From: a virus
Length of the DNA stretch: 32,045 nucleotides
Strand: one strand, 5' to 3'
IMG/VR virus record: IMGVR_UViG_3300036945_000763
Coordinates: 1-32,045 of that record
The number at the start of each line of letters is the position of its first letter. Position 1 is the first letter of the stretch. Made by a program: the position numbers and the translations under genes. A model generated the notes under the pieces. It made no database searches. It was not told the origin of the DNA and saw only the letters and a list, made by a program, of their open reading frames with translations. Below are positions 8,305 through 15,616 of this stretch, piece by piece.

Positions 8305-8345
8305 CTTGGTGGTGTGTTAGAGTTGAGAGTTCAGGATTGAGAGGA
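8305..8345 (-). repeat. Short-word 5' leader (CTCAA words)
   Basis: The sense strand carries CTCTCAATCCTGAA, then CTCTCAACTCTAACAC, then CACCACCAAG before the ATG at 8304. This is an imperfect repeat of CTCTCAA. No Shine-Dalgarno is seen. Confidence 0.4.
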
Positions 8346-8549
8346 TCAGGCCACTCCGTCGATCCGGACACCCGGAGGAGTGAGGGCTTCGAGGGCTTTG
8401 GCCTTGGCTTGCGGAAGGTGCATGACCTTCCCCGCAGCGTGATGGGCTCCGTCGATGAGGATGCCGTTCACGAGCACCGTGCAGACGAGCTGCACGGACG
8501 ATTCAGGTGCAGTTTCAGCAGGTGCGGCTGCGGTTGTTGTCTTTTTCAT
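8346..8549 (-). CDS. Small head-tail region protein
   Basis: 67 residues. After a low-complexity Ala/Thr start (MKKTTTAAAPAETAPESS), residues 19-67 read as a compact domain (LVCTVLVNGILIDGAHH, then GKVMHLPQAKAKALEAL). The pattern, a strand, a G-x-x-x-x-G turn, a leucine-ended strand and a short helix, resembles the small proteins often found between head and tail genes, and recalls the protein at 10334-10594. Function unknown. The coding call rests on compact spacing, strand and a plausible domain. Confidence 0.5.
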   Translation of the reverse strand: MKKTTTAAAPAETAPESSVQLVCTVLVNGILIDGAHHAAGKVMHLPQAKAKALEALTPPGVRIDGVA

Positions 8550-8593
8550 GGAGAGTCTTTTGTGGATTCTGGTCTCTGGTTTCTGGCCTCTGG
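8550..8593 (-). repeat. Short-word 5' leader (CCAGA words)
   Basis: The sense strand holds three imperfect copies of a CCAGAAA/CCAGAGA word (CCAGAGGCCAGAAACCAGAG, then ACCAGAATCC) and then AGACTCTCC before the ATG at 8549. No Shine-Dalgarno is seen. Confidence 0.45.
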
Positions 8594-9094
8594 TTAGAAC
8601 TGCATCTCCCGCTCGAAGGTCATCGAGTAGGCGGTGAAATCGGGGTCTGGCAGTGGGGAGAAGGCGTTGGCGGTGATGCGCTCGAACCAGCCGTATCCGG
8701 CGATGTCCACCTGGGCACCGTGCAGGAGGCGCATGATTTCCAGCATTAGGACGAGAGGGGTGCGGGCGTTATTGGCCCGGAGCACGGGGTGGCTGAAAAG
8801 CTGGATCTCGAAGTCCACCTTGAACCGTGGCTGATCCAGATCCTTCTCCACGTTCTGACCGCCCCCGGCGATGATCACCACCGAGAGCCCCTTGGCCTTC
8901 GCCATGTGGCCTTGGATCATCTTGTCGATCTCCTCGGCGGAGGTTTCCGGAGCGATCACCGTGACGTTCTTGTTCGTCAGTTCTGGCAGCTCGGTGTTGG
9001 CGTTGATCAGGATGTTCGCGATCACCACGAGCATGTCGTCCAGTCCGCCAGGATAGCCGGTGGCAGCGCCTTCGATGGGAGTGACGGTGGGCAT
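8594..9094 (-). CDS. Tail terminator-like protein
   Basis: 166 residues with an alternating alpha/beta pattern: a helix (DMLVVIANILINANTELP), strand (VTVIAP), helix (SAEEIDKMIQGHMAKA), strand (LSVVIIAGG), a strand pair (RFKVDFEIQLFSH) and a helix (PLVLMLEIMRLLHG), ending in an aromatic-rich strand (FTAYSMTFEREM). This resembles the fold order of tail terminator proteins such as lambda gpU or Mu gp37-like proteins. It lies directly after the minor virion protein and before the tube gene, which fits. Assigned by pattern and synteny. Confidence 0.55.
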   Translation of the reverse strand: MPTVTPIEGAATGYPGGLDDMLVVIANILINANTELPELTNKNVTVIAPETSAEEIDKMIQGHMAKAKGLSVVIIAGGGQNVEKDLDQPRFKVDFEIQLFSHPVLRANNARTPLVLMLEIMRLLHGAQVDIAGYGWFERITANAFSPLPDPDFTAYSMTFEREMQF

Positions 9095-9097
9095 GGG

Positions 9098-9691
9098 TCA
9101 GGAAAGTCGGGAGTTCCGGATCACGGCGGCGAGCTCGCTGCCGATGCGGTCGTTGAAAAGGTTGTTGGTGCGGATGCCGCGAAGCACGGTGCCGAGAGGG
9201 GCACGGGCCGGGATGTCCACTTTGCGGCCATGCGGCTTTACGTTGGCAGTGGTCTTGCCGCCGCGTTGCAGGACGCTCTTGAGCTTGTTGCTGCTGGTCT
9301 TCGTCAGCTTGCCCCGGCGGAAGGTCTGGGTGCCGGTCAGCTTCCGGACGTGGCCCTTGACCTGCTGAGTCCCGGTGAAGCCGAACTCATGCACGCCGAA
9401 GTAGCGGACATTGGAGCCGAAGCTCACGTTGATCTCGCCGGTGGTAGGATTCAGAGCGGCCAAAGTGGCGCGGATGGATTTCCGCAGGCGTCCGGTCACG
9501 ACTCCCAGCCGATGCTGGGACACTGGAAACGGACCCTTGCCGGTGAAGGATTCCTTCACCGCGATGCCGACGATCTCCTGCGAGGCCCGATTGATCCCAC
9601 GAGCACACGCCCTGGCGAAACGGACGTTGCCGTTCTTCATCGCCAGCACCTCGGAGGATGCCTGGTCATTGATGATCACGTCCACGTTCAT
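9098..9691 (-). CDS. Phage virion morphogenesis / HK97 gp10-like tail completion protein
   Basis: 197 residues. The segment VTGRLRKSIRATL, then INVSFGSNVRYFGVHEFG, has the T-G-x-L-R-x-S-I and Y-x-x-x-H-E-F-G signatures of HK97 gp10-like and Mu G-like proteins, which act at the head-tail junction. The C-terminal half is basic (RRGKLTKTSSNKLKSVLQRG) and ends in IRTNNLFNDRIGSEL. It overlaps the upstream connector gene as ATGA and is followed after 3 bases by the terminator-like gene. The family placement is good. The longer basic insert is unusual. Confidence 0.7.
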   Translation of the reverse strand: MNVDVIINDQASSEVLAMKNGNVRFARACARGINRASQEIVGIAVKESFTGKGPFPVSQHRLGVVTGRLRKSIRATLAALNPTTGEINVSFGSNVRYFGVHEFGFTGTQQVKGHVRKLTGTQTFRRGKLTKTSSNKLKSVLQRGGKTTANVKPHGRKVDIPARAPLGTVLRGIRTNNLFNDRIGSELAAVIRNSRLS

Positions 9692-10299
9692 GAGCCTGCG
9701 AACCTCCGGAAGGGTAAGAGGGTTTCAACGACTTCAGGGATCAGCCTCAGATCCGGGAGCTTTGCCTCGGACGCTGTGCGATCCTCCTTCCGCAGCGCGA
9801 TGGTGCGGAAGATTTCCCGGTGTTCGCACACCGCCTGCACCTGCATGACGAATGCCTGGAGCAGATCGTCCGGCATCGGAGTGGCTCCACTCGGCATCGT
9901 CTCGCCATCGTCCAGCCAATAGCCGCCGGTGTAGGTGACGACGACGGATTCCAGTCGCGTGCCGGCACTGCCGTTGATCTCGATCAGGCCGCTCTTTTTC
10001 GAGAGCCGCCAGTCTCCAGCGGTCAGGGCCGAGACGCTCCCGTCCGTGTCCTTCACGACGATTCCGGAAACGGTCTCCACCGGGTAGCGGGAAAGCACCC
10101 AGGCGAAGGCCAGCGCATCGAACTCCTCGGTCACCGCCGCTGCCCGTTCCAGGCTGCGGGAGGTGTGCCGGTTCATCCTCCCCGCCACGGCTTTCCCGAT
10201 GGCGGCGATCTGCTCATCGTAGTCCGTGTCATCCTGCATGGCGGCAGGGAGGACTTGGGCCTTCAGGGCAGTCAGGAGGATGAATCCGGCGTCGAGCAT
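9688..10299 (-). CDS. Head-tail connector protein (gp6-like)
   Basis: 203 residues. Helical N-terminus (about 25-60), then SRYPVETVSGIVVKD, a strand run, WRLSKKSGLIEINGS, and VVVTYTGGYWLDD followed by PMPDDLLQAFVMQVQAVCEHRE. The Y-P-V-x-x-V-x-x-I and V-x-Y-x-A/G-G-Y patterns followed by P-x-D-L-x-x-A are hallmarks of gp6/gp15-type head-tail connectors. It comes shortly after the capsid gene, as expected. The leader at 10300-10333 consists of GAAATC words. Confidence 0.7.
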   Translation of the reverse strand: MLDAGFILLTALKAQVLPAAMQDDTDYDEQIAAIGKAVAGRMNRHTSRSLERAAAVTEEFDALAFAWVLSRYPVETVSGIVVKDTDGSVSALTAGDWRLSKKSGLIEINGSAGTRLESVVVTYTGGYWLDDGETMPSGATPMPDDLLQAFVMQVQAVCEHREIFRTIALRKEDRTASEAKLPDLRLIPEVVETLLPFRRFAGS

Positions 10300-10333
10300 G
10301 GTGTTTAGAATTTCAGATTTCGGATTTCGGATT
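10300..10333 (-). repeat. Short-word 5' leader (GAAATCC words)
   Basis: The sense strand has three near-tandem words, GAAATCCGAAATCC then GAAATCTGAAATTC, followed by TAAACACC and the ATG at 10299. The same word type precedes the gene starting at 19092. The first bases adjoin the upstream stop. No Shine-Dalgarno is present. Confidence 0.5.
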
Positions 10334-10594
10334 TCAGTGCGTCACGATCTCCACCAGTCCGGCGAGCGCGGCGGCACGATCGGCAGTGGTCTCAAAGGTT
10401 TCGCCCTTCGCGTAGCCCTCGCCATCCTCGGAAACCCGCTGGCCGATCACGCGGACCGTGACGAGTTCAGGAGTGGTCTCGGTCAGGTCCACGTTGTTGG
10501 CAGCAGCCAGTTCAGTGAGCACAGCGATGGTGGCGTTGGCCGCGAAAGTGACGCCCGCAGCGGTCAATCGTTCGGCAATTTTTGCTTTGGTCAT
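10334..10594 (-). CDS. Small head-region protein
   Basis: 86 residues, beginning MTKAKIAERLTAAGVTF. Residues 1-30 look helical. Residues 44-86 (LVTVRVIGQRVSEDGEGYAK, then GETFETT and AALAGLVEIV) form a strand-turn-strand unit with a terminal helix, similar to small proteins after the capsid gene in Mu-like and lambda-like phages (compare Mu gp35 and the FluMu N-terminal domain). A faint resemblance to the 8346-8549 protein is visible. Function unknown, probably virion or connector-associated. Start chosen at the ATG at 10594. Confidence 0.55.
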   Translation of the reverse strand: MTKAKIAERLTAAGVTFAANATIAVLTELAAANNVDLTETTPELVTVRVIGQRVSEDGEGYAKGETFETTADRAAALAGLVEIVTH

Positions 10595-10631
10595 GGTCTT
10601 GAATTCTTCGTTTAGAATTTCGTGCTTTCTC
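10595..10631 (-). repeat. Short-word 5' leader (GAATTC words)
   Basis: Sense strand: AGAAAGCACGAAATTC, then TAAACGAAGAATTC, AAGACC and the ATG at 10594. The word AGAGAAAGCACGAA also begins the leader at 19093-19131, about 8.5 kb away. Confidence 0.45.
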
Positions 10632-10644
10632 TGACCCCGGTGAT

Positions 10645-10680
10645 GCCGCCCGCTGGGAAACCCATTAACCAGCGAGCGGC
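10645..10680 (-). other. Hairpin after the major capsid gene
   Basis: 10645-10656 and 10669-10680 are 12-base inverted repeats with one mismatch that becomes G-U in the leftward mRNA, around a 12-base loop. It lies 32 bases past the capsid stop. No U-run follows, so mRNA 3'-end protection or partial attenuation is likelier than intrinsic termination. Confidence 0.55.
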
Positions 10681-10712
10681 ACGGACCGGAGGCAGCAAGC
10701 CCCGGAGGTTGG

Positions 10713-12122
10713 TTAGCTGGCAGGGAGGGTAAAGGTCGCCAGGGCGGAGGCCTTGACACCCACTGCATCAGCGCGGAGGTGACCACGGAACGAGCGCTCC
10801 AAGGTGTTCCAGCGGAACTGATCGGAGGCCTCGAAGGTGAACTGCTTGCGCAGGCCGACTGCGAAGGCGCGAGGATCACCGAAGACGGCCACCTTGGCGG
10901 AGGTCGTGTTCGTGGAAGGAGCGGCACCCACCATGCTGACCGGGAAGCCGAAGACGTTCATGATGCCACCGGCTGGAGCTTCCATTGCCGTCTGGAAGAT
11001 CGGGCGACCGTTGGAGTCCTGCACACCCACCGCAGCGGCCAGAAGGGTCGGGTGAATCCACCAACGGGCCGGGCGCTGAAGGACAGCGGCGTCCACGGTG
11101 GTGAGGCACTTCAACCAGTCGTCATACTTCGTGGCAGCGATGGTCGTGCGGCCAGTGGTGGCAGTCGCTGCCGTGCCGAAGTTGAAGAGGCCGGTGCAGC
11201 CGCCGTTGGTGGCGTCCGCCGTGCCATCGCCACGGAATGCGGCGTAGTCCAGGCGGAGGTTCACCGCTTCGATGAAATCATCGAGCACGTCGGCAACGAT
11301 GTCGATTTCACCGTCCTCGATCAACTGGAGGGACACGTGAAGCATGACGGCGATGACCTCGGCTTCCAGGGTCACAGTCGTGCCAGCCTTGGCCGTATCG
11401 TCCGAGATGGTGCCGCCTTCCGAGAGGATGAAGTTGGCAGTCGGGCGGGCGGTCTTGATCGGCACCTTGGTGTTCTTGGTCCCCACCGGACGGACGCCGA
11501 GCGTGCCCCATGAACCGTAGCGGAGCAGGGAGTCGTAGATGTCCGTGCTGAGCTGGTCGTTGATCAGGGTGGAACCAGGAGAAGAATCTTCACCCAGGGC
11601 CTTGGCCGCGATCTCGGGCTTGCCGATGGCGCAGCAGATGGAGGCGAAGACCTGCTTGGCCTGCTCCTTGTTCTGGATCGTGCGCTGACCGAGGGTCATG
11701 GCGGTGCCGCCATTGGCGAGGCGCTGTTCCAGAGTCATCTGGAGCTGCACCTTCTTGATGAGCAGATCGAGCTGCTTCTGATGATCGGAAAGGCCAGTGA
11801 AGTCGTTCTTCACCTTGGTCAGTTCCTCGAAGGCTTTCTTCGTGTCCTTGTCCAGGTTGTCGAAGTTCTTCAGCATGTCCTCCTGAGACGTGCGGACCTT
11901 TTCGATGGTGCCGAGCACCTTGCCCTGGAACTCCGCAGCGGAGAGTCCGCCGCCGTTGTCTCCTTCACCGGCTTCACGGCGCTTCGGCGCAGCGAGGGTC
12001 AGGAAAGGCATCAAGGCGCAGGTTCCGAGCTGGTCCTTGGCCGGGGCGAAGAAGATGCAGGCGAGGGCGATGATCGCGGCGAAAATGCGGGCGATCCCAA
12101 CAGTGTGTTTAGTCGATTTCAT
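10713..12122 (-). CDS. Major capsid protein, HK97 fold
   Basis: 469 residues. Residues 60-135 are a charged coiled coil (TIEKVRTSQEDMLKNFDNLD, then FEELTKVKNDF), the scaffolding delta domain removed by the upstream protease in HK97-type phages. The mature part shows family features: a long N-arm, TLGVRPVGTKNTKVPIKT, ILSEGGTISDDTAKAGT, a spine helix region (DDFIEAVNLRLDYAAFRGDG) and a C-terminal FRGHLRADAVGVK. The first 37 residues are odd: basic and then hydrophobic (IARIFAAIIALACIFFA), like a signal peptide. An internal ATG at 12011 would remove them. I keep 12122 because it follows a low-G leader like those of other genes. Confidence 0.85.
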   Translation of the reverse strand: MKSTKHTVGIARIFAAIIALACIFFAPAKDQLGTCALMPFLTLAAPKRREAGEGDNGGGLSAAEFQGKVLGTIEKVRTSQEDMLKNFDNLDKDTKKAFEELTKVKNDFTGLSDHQKQLDLLIKKVQLQMTLEQRLANGGTAMTLGQRTIQNKEQAKQVFASICCAIGKPEIAAKALGEDSSPGSTLINDQLSTDIYDSLLRYGSWGTLGVRPVGTKNTKVPIKTARPTANFILSEGGTISDDTAKAGTTVTLEAEVIAVMLHVSLQLIEDGEIDIVADVLDDFIEAVNLRLDYAAFRGDGTADATNGGCTGLFNFGTAATATTGRTTIAATKYDDWLKCLTTVDAAVLQRPARWWIHPTLLAAAVGVQDSNGRPIFQTAMEAPAGGIMNVFGFPVSMVGAAPSTNTTSAKVAVFGDPRAFAVGLRKQFTFEASDQFRWNTLERSFRGHLRADAVGVKASALATFTLPAS

Positions 12123-12157
12123 GAGTAGAGTGTGATGAGTCCAGTCTGTGCAATGTC

Positions 12158-12970
12158 TCAGCCCGACACGCGGGTGAGGGTTTCCAGGAAGGCTTTTCGC
12201 TCCGCCGCCAGACGCTCAGCTTGCTCGGCACCGTCTGGCGTGTTGGCCGGGCTTGCAGGGGCGGGAGAAGGGTCTCCCTTGAAAGTCTTCTGGCGTCCGG
12301 TGATCCGGCGCATCTCGCGGGCGATCAGCAGGCGCGTGATCTCCTCGGTGTCGCTCTTCTCCATGACCTTCGAGGCCGCATGGAGGAAGGTCATGTCTTC
12401 ATCGGCGAAGCCGCAGGCCGCGAGGTCGGCGTCCTTGACGCATCCGTCCTTGTGAGCCTTCGCCAAGGCATTCGGGTTTGCCCCGATGATGCAGGCGGAA
12501 AGCTCGATCTGATCCTGCTCCAGGAAGATCCTGCGGACGTTCGGCGCGATGTCGGCGATGCCCATTTCGTTCACGGTCTTCGCCCAGTCCGCATCCCCCT
12601 GGCGGATCGAGCGCAGAGGGAAGAATCCCACGCTGACCGCCTTGAGGAATCCGCCGAGGGTCATCTTCCAGCCGAGCTGCGCCAGACTGTTTTCCTGAAC
12701 GTCCTTCGCCCACTTCACTCGCTCGACGAGCTGCTTGCCGACCACCTTGGCGCTGGTGACGATGCCGAGCTGGTCCTTGATGCTCTCATACTGGTGAGAG
12801 TCCACGAACGGCGCGTTCTTGGCGAAGCGGTTGAAGCGCCAGCCTTTCGCACTGATCACTTCGTCGTAGCAGTCCAGCGTTTCATCGCTGGCGATGTAAT
12901 CGACCAGGCCGTCCGCTTCGGAGATGACGCGGACTTCGGGGTGGATCGTGCGGGTGAGGGTGTCTTTCAT
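12158..12970 (-). CDS. Prohead protease, HK97 family
   Basis: 270 residues, immediately upstream of the capsid gene, as usual. SDETLDCYDEVISAKGW (about 28-44) followed by NAPFVDSHQY with His59, and FLKAVSVGFFP with Ser113, match the prohead protease core (a His and a Ser in a herpes-type assemblin fold). The C-terminal third is helical and Ala/Pro-rich, as in self-cleaved tails. Its job is to cut the capsid delta domain during head maturation. ATG start at 12970, 3 bases after the previous stop. Confidence 0.8.
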   Translation of the reverse strand: MKDTLTRTIHPEVRVISEADGLVDYIASDETLDCYDEVISAKGWRFNRFAKNAPFVDSHQYESIKDQLGIVTSAKVVGKQLVERVKWAKDVQENSLAQLGWKMTLGGFLKAVSVGFFPLRSIRQGDADWAKTVNEMGIADIAPNVRRIFLEQDQIELSACIIGANPNALAKAHKDGCVKDADLAACGFADEDMTFLHAASKVMEKSDTEEITRLLIAREMRRITGRQKTFKGDPSPAPASPANTPDGAEQAERLAAERKAFLETLTRVSG

Positions 12971-12973
12971 GAG

Positions 12974-13297
12974 TCAGGCGGTCGGGGATTTGCCGAGGTG
13001 TGTCTCCAGGCGAAGCAGCGCGGTTTCGAGAGAGGTGATGGAAAGGGAAAGGTGGCGGCTGGCGTGTGTGTGGCGGCCCAGCGTGCGGAGGTGGTCAGTG
13101 ATGGCATTCCGAAGGATCACGCATTCCTCGATCTCATGGCGCAGGGTCTGGATGTCCCGGTCTGCCTGCTCGCGCAGGAGCTTCGCCTGGTGATTCTCAT
13201 TCGGGTCTTTGCGCTCCGAGGTCTCCACCGCGAGTTCATGCTCGCGCTGAGTGCGCGTGGCATGGAGTCGTTCATGGAGGCCGGTCGGATTGTGCAT
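12974..13297 (-). CDS. Small coiled-coil protein between portal and protease
   Basis: 107 residues beginning MHNPTGLHERLHATRTQREH. It is almost entirely predicted helical and charged, with heptad-like spacing (LREQADRDIQTLRHEIEECV, then ITSLETALLRLETHLG). It has no recognised family and no membrane segment. Its position between portal/minor head and protease suggests a head-assembly or scaffold-associated role. The ATG at 13297 lies 20 bases after the portal stop. A longer in-frame reading would overlap the portal gene deeply and is unlikely. Confidence 0.55.
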   Translation of the reverse strand: MHNPTGLHERLHATRTQREHELAVETSERKDPNENHQAKLLREQADRDIQTLRHEIEECVILRNAITDHLRTLGRHTHASRHLSLSITSLETALLRLETHLGKSPTA

Positions 13298-13316
13298 CTT
13301 CGTTGAAGCTTGGACG

Positions 13317-15440
13317 TTAGTAAGGCACCGAGGGATCGTTGTTGATGTCGCTGCCATCAGGTCCGGCCACCGCGATTCGGACGCAGTTGCAGTTGATGAC
13401 CTCGCGTGGTGGTGCCGTGGGATCTCCGGGAAAGTGGAGCTGGAAGCCGCCGACATCGAAGGGCGTGCCCATCTCGCGGATCTGCTTGTCAGCCGCCTGA
13501 TGGGAGTCGCGGGAGTTGCCCAGGCCAGAGACCAGCCACTGGGTCCACTGCACACCCGCCGCCTTGAAGGTCATGTCCCGTCCGACCTCGTAGGCCACGG
13601 TCGTTTCCGTGGTGGCGATGGTCATGGAGCGGCTTTCGTCAATGCCCTTGAAGCTGCTGCGGATTCGCTTCGCCAGCTCGTCCATCGTGTCGCCGTTGTC
13701 GATACCGGCTTGGAGTTCGCTGCGGACTTCTTCCCAGACCTTCGTGCCGGCACCAGCGAGCAGGTTCTCGCGCTGTTGCAGTGCGAGCAGCGTCTGCGCG
13801 GCGGGCATCGTCAGCGCATCGTCGCGCAGCAGTTCGTCGGTCCAGAGTTCCAGGCCTGCCGCTTCCATCGCGGCGCGGCTGATGTCCCGCATGCCTGGCA
13901 CGAATTCGGCGAGCCAAGGGGCAAGGTCGAAGATCAGATCCAGCGCTCCAGCCTTCGCTGCGGCACCCATTGGATTGGAGGCCGCGCCGATCTTGGCGAG
14001 CGTGCGGTTCCGCGCATCGTTCAGATGACGACGGAAGCGGCTGGCGAACTTCTTTTCCCACGGAGCACGCCGCTGATGGACCTTCTGCCAAGCCTCCGCT
14101 GCCCGCGTCTGCACGGGCGGTTCAGCAGTCTTGCAAGCGGCCTGCGGAGCATTCCGGAAAAGCTGGAAAAGTTCCTCCACCGGATCACTGGTGGCAGGCT
14201 CCGCCACCGGATCGACTGGGGCCTTGCCTTCGATGGGCGTGAGGTTGAATGGAATCCGGCCCACCTCATCCCCGGCGAAGCGCGGGAGATCCAGACGGAA
14301 ATACTGACCGGCCACCTGCCAGGGCATGCCACGGTCCACGCCCTTTGTGGCGCTCTCGAAGCGCTCGCGGCGGACCTGCTGCATGGTGCTGTGATCGTCG
14401 AAGTCGAACTCCACGAAGATCGTCTTGCCGGAGCCAGTAAAACGAGCGGTCACCACCTCCATCGCATCCGCGATCTTCGCAGCCAGCGGCATGCAGGTTT
14501 CCTCGATCAGCTTGAAGCGGTCAGACGCTGAGCCCACCGAGTAGGACGCCACGACATCCGCGAAAGATGGCGGCACGCCGAATGCCAGGAAGATCTCATG
14601 GCGATTCTCAAGGCGCTGGGAAACGTAGGCCGCGTCCACCGCCTGGAGGCCCGGCTCCTTGACCTCCACGTCTCCAGAGAGGAAGACCGGCCGGAAGTCA
14701 CCACGGCGGGAGAGGTCACGCTTCTGCCGGAGCATGGCCGTGATCTGCTCGATCTGCGGATCGGAGGGCTGACCACCCTTGGCGATGACGTAGGGTCCAC
14801 GGTCGCCGTTGTTGGCCATCAGGTTCTTCGCGAACACGCCGGCGGCGTAGTCGGAGTCTGCCGCGATCTTCGCCGCCTCCCATTCGGAAAGCCCTCGGAT
14901 CTCGTCATAAGGATTCCACATCTTCAGCTGCTGCACCTGTTCCGGCAGCAGCACGTGAGAGCCCTTTGCCGCGTCGAGGAAGCGCCAACCGACCAAAGAT
15001 TGATCGCCAGCCAGAATCGGCTGCATGTCCTGCGGACGTGCCAGGATCAGCGGTGACTTGATGCCCCGGCGGTCCAGCCAGGTGTCATCCATGATCCAGA
15101 AGCACTCGCCGCGCAGCTTCAGCCAGCCAACCGTCGCCTCCAAAAAGTCGGAACGGTTCAGACGTCCACCGCGATTCACCGCTGGCTTTTCCCAGAACGC
15201 TGTTAGAGCCGGGTCTTCGATCACCAGATCTCCTCCTCGGCGGTCCTGCTTGAAGATGAGCGGCACCGAGGAAATCGGATTGGAGATATAGGCGACGGCC
15301 CGGTGAACCCACACCGACTGAGCATAGGGACGGCTCAGATCCGCACCGGGTGTTCCGCCATCCACTGGCAGCACATTGAACGACTGCTCCCAGCCCTTCG
15401 ACTTCGCCCAGGCGAATGCCTTTTTGAGCCAAGGGTTCAC
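13317..15440 (-). CDS. Portal protein fused to Mu F-like minor head protein
   Basis: 707 residues, about the sum of two normal proteins. Residues ~1-400 look like an HK97-type portal (VWVHRAVAYISNPISSVPL; FWEKPAVN; EAAKIAADSDYAAGVFAKNL; QAVDAAYVSQRLENRHEIFL; AFGVPPSFADV). After a Pro/Ala linker (~400-470), the C-terminal ~230 residues are an Mu F-like head morphogenesis domain: TTETTVAYEVGRDMTFKAAG, then NSRDSHQAADKQ, and PREVINCNCVRI, the R-x-x-H and N-C-x-C features of the family. The start is GTG at 15440 behind a perfect Shine-Dalgarno. Most related phages encode these as two genes, so this is a natural fusion. Confidence 0.85.
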   Translation of the reverse strand: MNPWLKKAFAWAKSKGWEQSFNVLPVDGGTPGADLSRPYAQSVWVHRAVAYISNPISSVPLIFKQDRRGGDLVIEDPALTAFWEKPAVNRGGRLNRSDFLEATVGWLKLRGECFWIMDDTWLDRRGIKSPLILARPQDMQPILAGDQSLVGWRFLDAAKGSHVLLPEQVQQLKMWNPYDEIRGLSEWEAAKIAADSDYAAGVFAKNLMANNGDRGPYVIAKGGQPSDPQIEQITAMLRQKRDLSRRGDFRPVFLSGDVEVKEPGLQAVDAAYVSQRLENRHEIFLAFGVPPSFADVVASYSVGSASDRFKLIEETCMPLAAKIADAMEVVTARFTGSGKTIFVEFDFDDHSTMQQVRRERFESATKGVDRGMPWQVAGQYFRLDLPRFAGDEVGRIPFNLTPIEGKAPVDPVAEPATSDPVEELFQLFRNAPQAACKTAEPPVQTRAAEAWQKVHQRRAPWEKKFASRFRRHLNDARNRTLAKIGAASNPMGAAAKAGALDLIFDLAPWLAEFVPGMRDISRAAMEAAGLELWTDELLRDDALTMPAAQTLLALQQRENLLAGAGTKVWEEVRSELQAGIDNGDTMDELAKRIRSSFKGIDESRSMTIATTETTVAYEVGRDMTFKAAGVQWTQWLVSGLGNSRDSHQAADKQIREMGTPFDVGGFQLHFPGDPTAPPREVINCNCVRIAVAGPDGSDINNDPSVPY

Positions 15441-15616
15441 TTCCGCACCTCCTTGTTCGTCCGGTTAGATCCAGACCCCGTTGCAAACCCGTTGCAAACG
15501 GACGAGGCCGCGTTTTTGGCCGATTCCCGCGTCTTTGTGCGCAAAACAGGCACACCCCCCTTAGAATCGCTCTGAGGGCCACAAATCATCCGGTGGTTGT
15601 TAGGCAGGGAAATCAT
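15437..15616 (-). CDS. Small unknown protein between large terminase and portal
   Basis: 59 residues, beginning MISLPNNHRM. Hydrophilic, rich in Ser, Asn, Lys and Arg, with no recognisable domain. It is linked on both sides: its ATG overlaps the terminase stop as TGATG, and its TGA overlaps the portal GTG as GTGA. It contains an 11-bp tandem duplication (CCGTTGCAAAC on the plus strand, 15478-15499) that changes its length. The tight coupling favours a translated frame. It could instead be only a spacer that carries ribosomes to the portal start. Confidence 0.4.
   Translation of the reverse strand: MISLPNNHRMICGPQSDSKGGVPVLRTKTRESAKNAASSVCNGFATGSGSNRTNKEVRK
15446..15454 (-). promoter_or_regulatory. 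Strong Shine-Dalgarno of the portal gene
   Basis: The sense strand reads AAGGAGGTG five bases before the GTG at 15440. It fixes the portal start at a GTG and is the clearest canonical ribosome-binding site in the window, in contrast to the low-G leaders of most other genes. Confidence 0.85.

Noticed and set aside
15478-15499. Two 11-bp CCGTTGCAAAC units as an operator or attachment site
   Set aside because: Only a single tandem duplication inside a small frame. No matching copy noticed elsewhere in the window.
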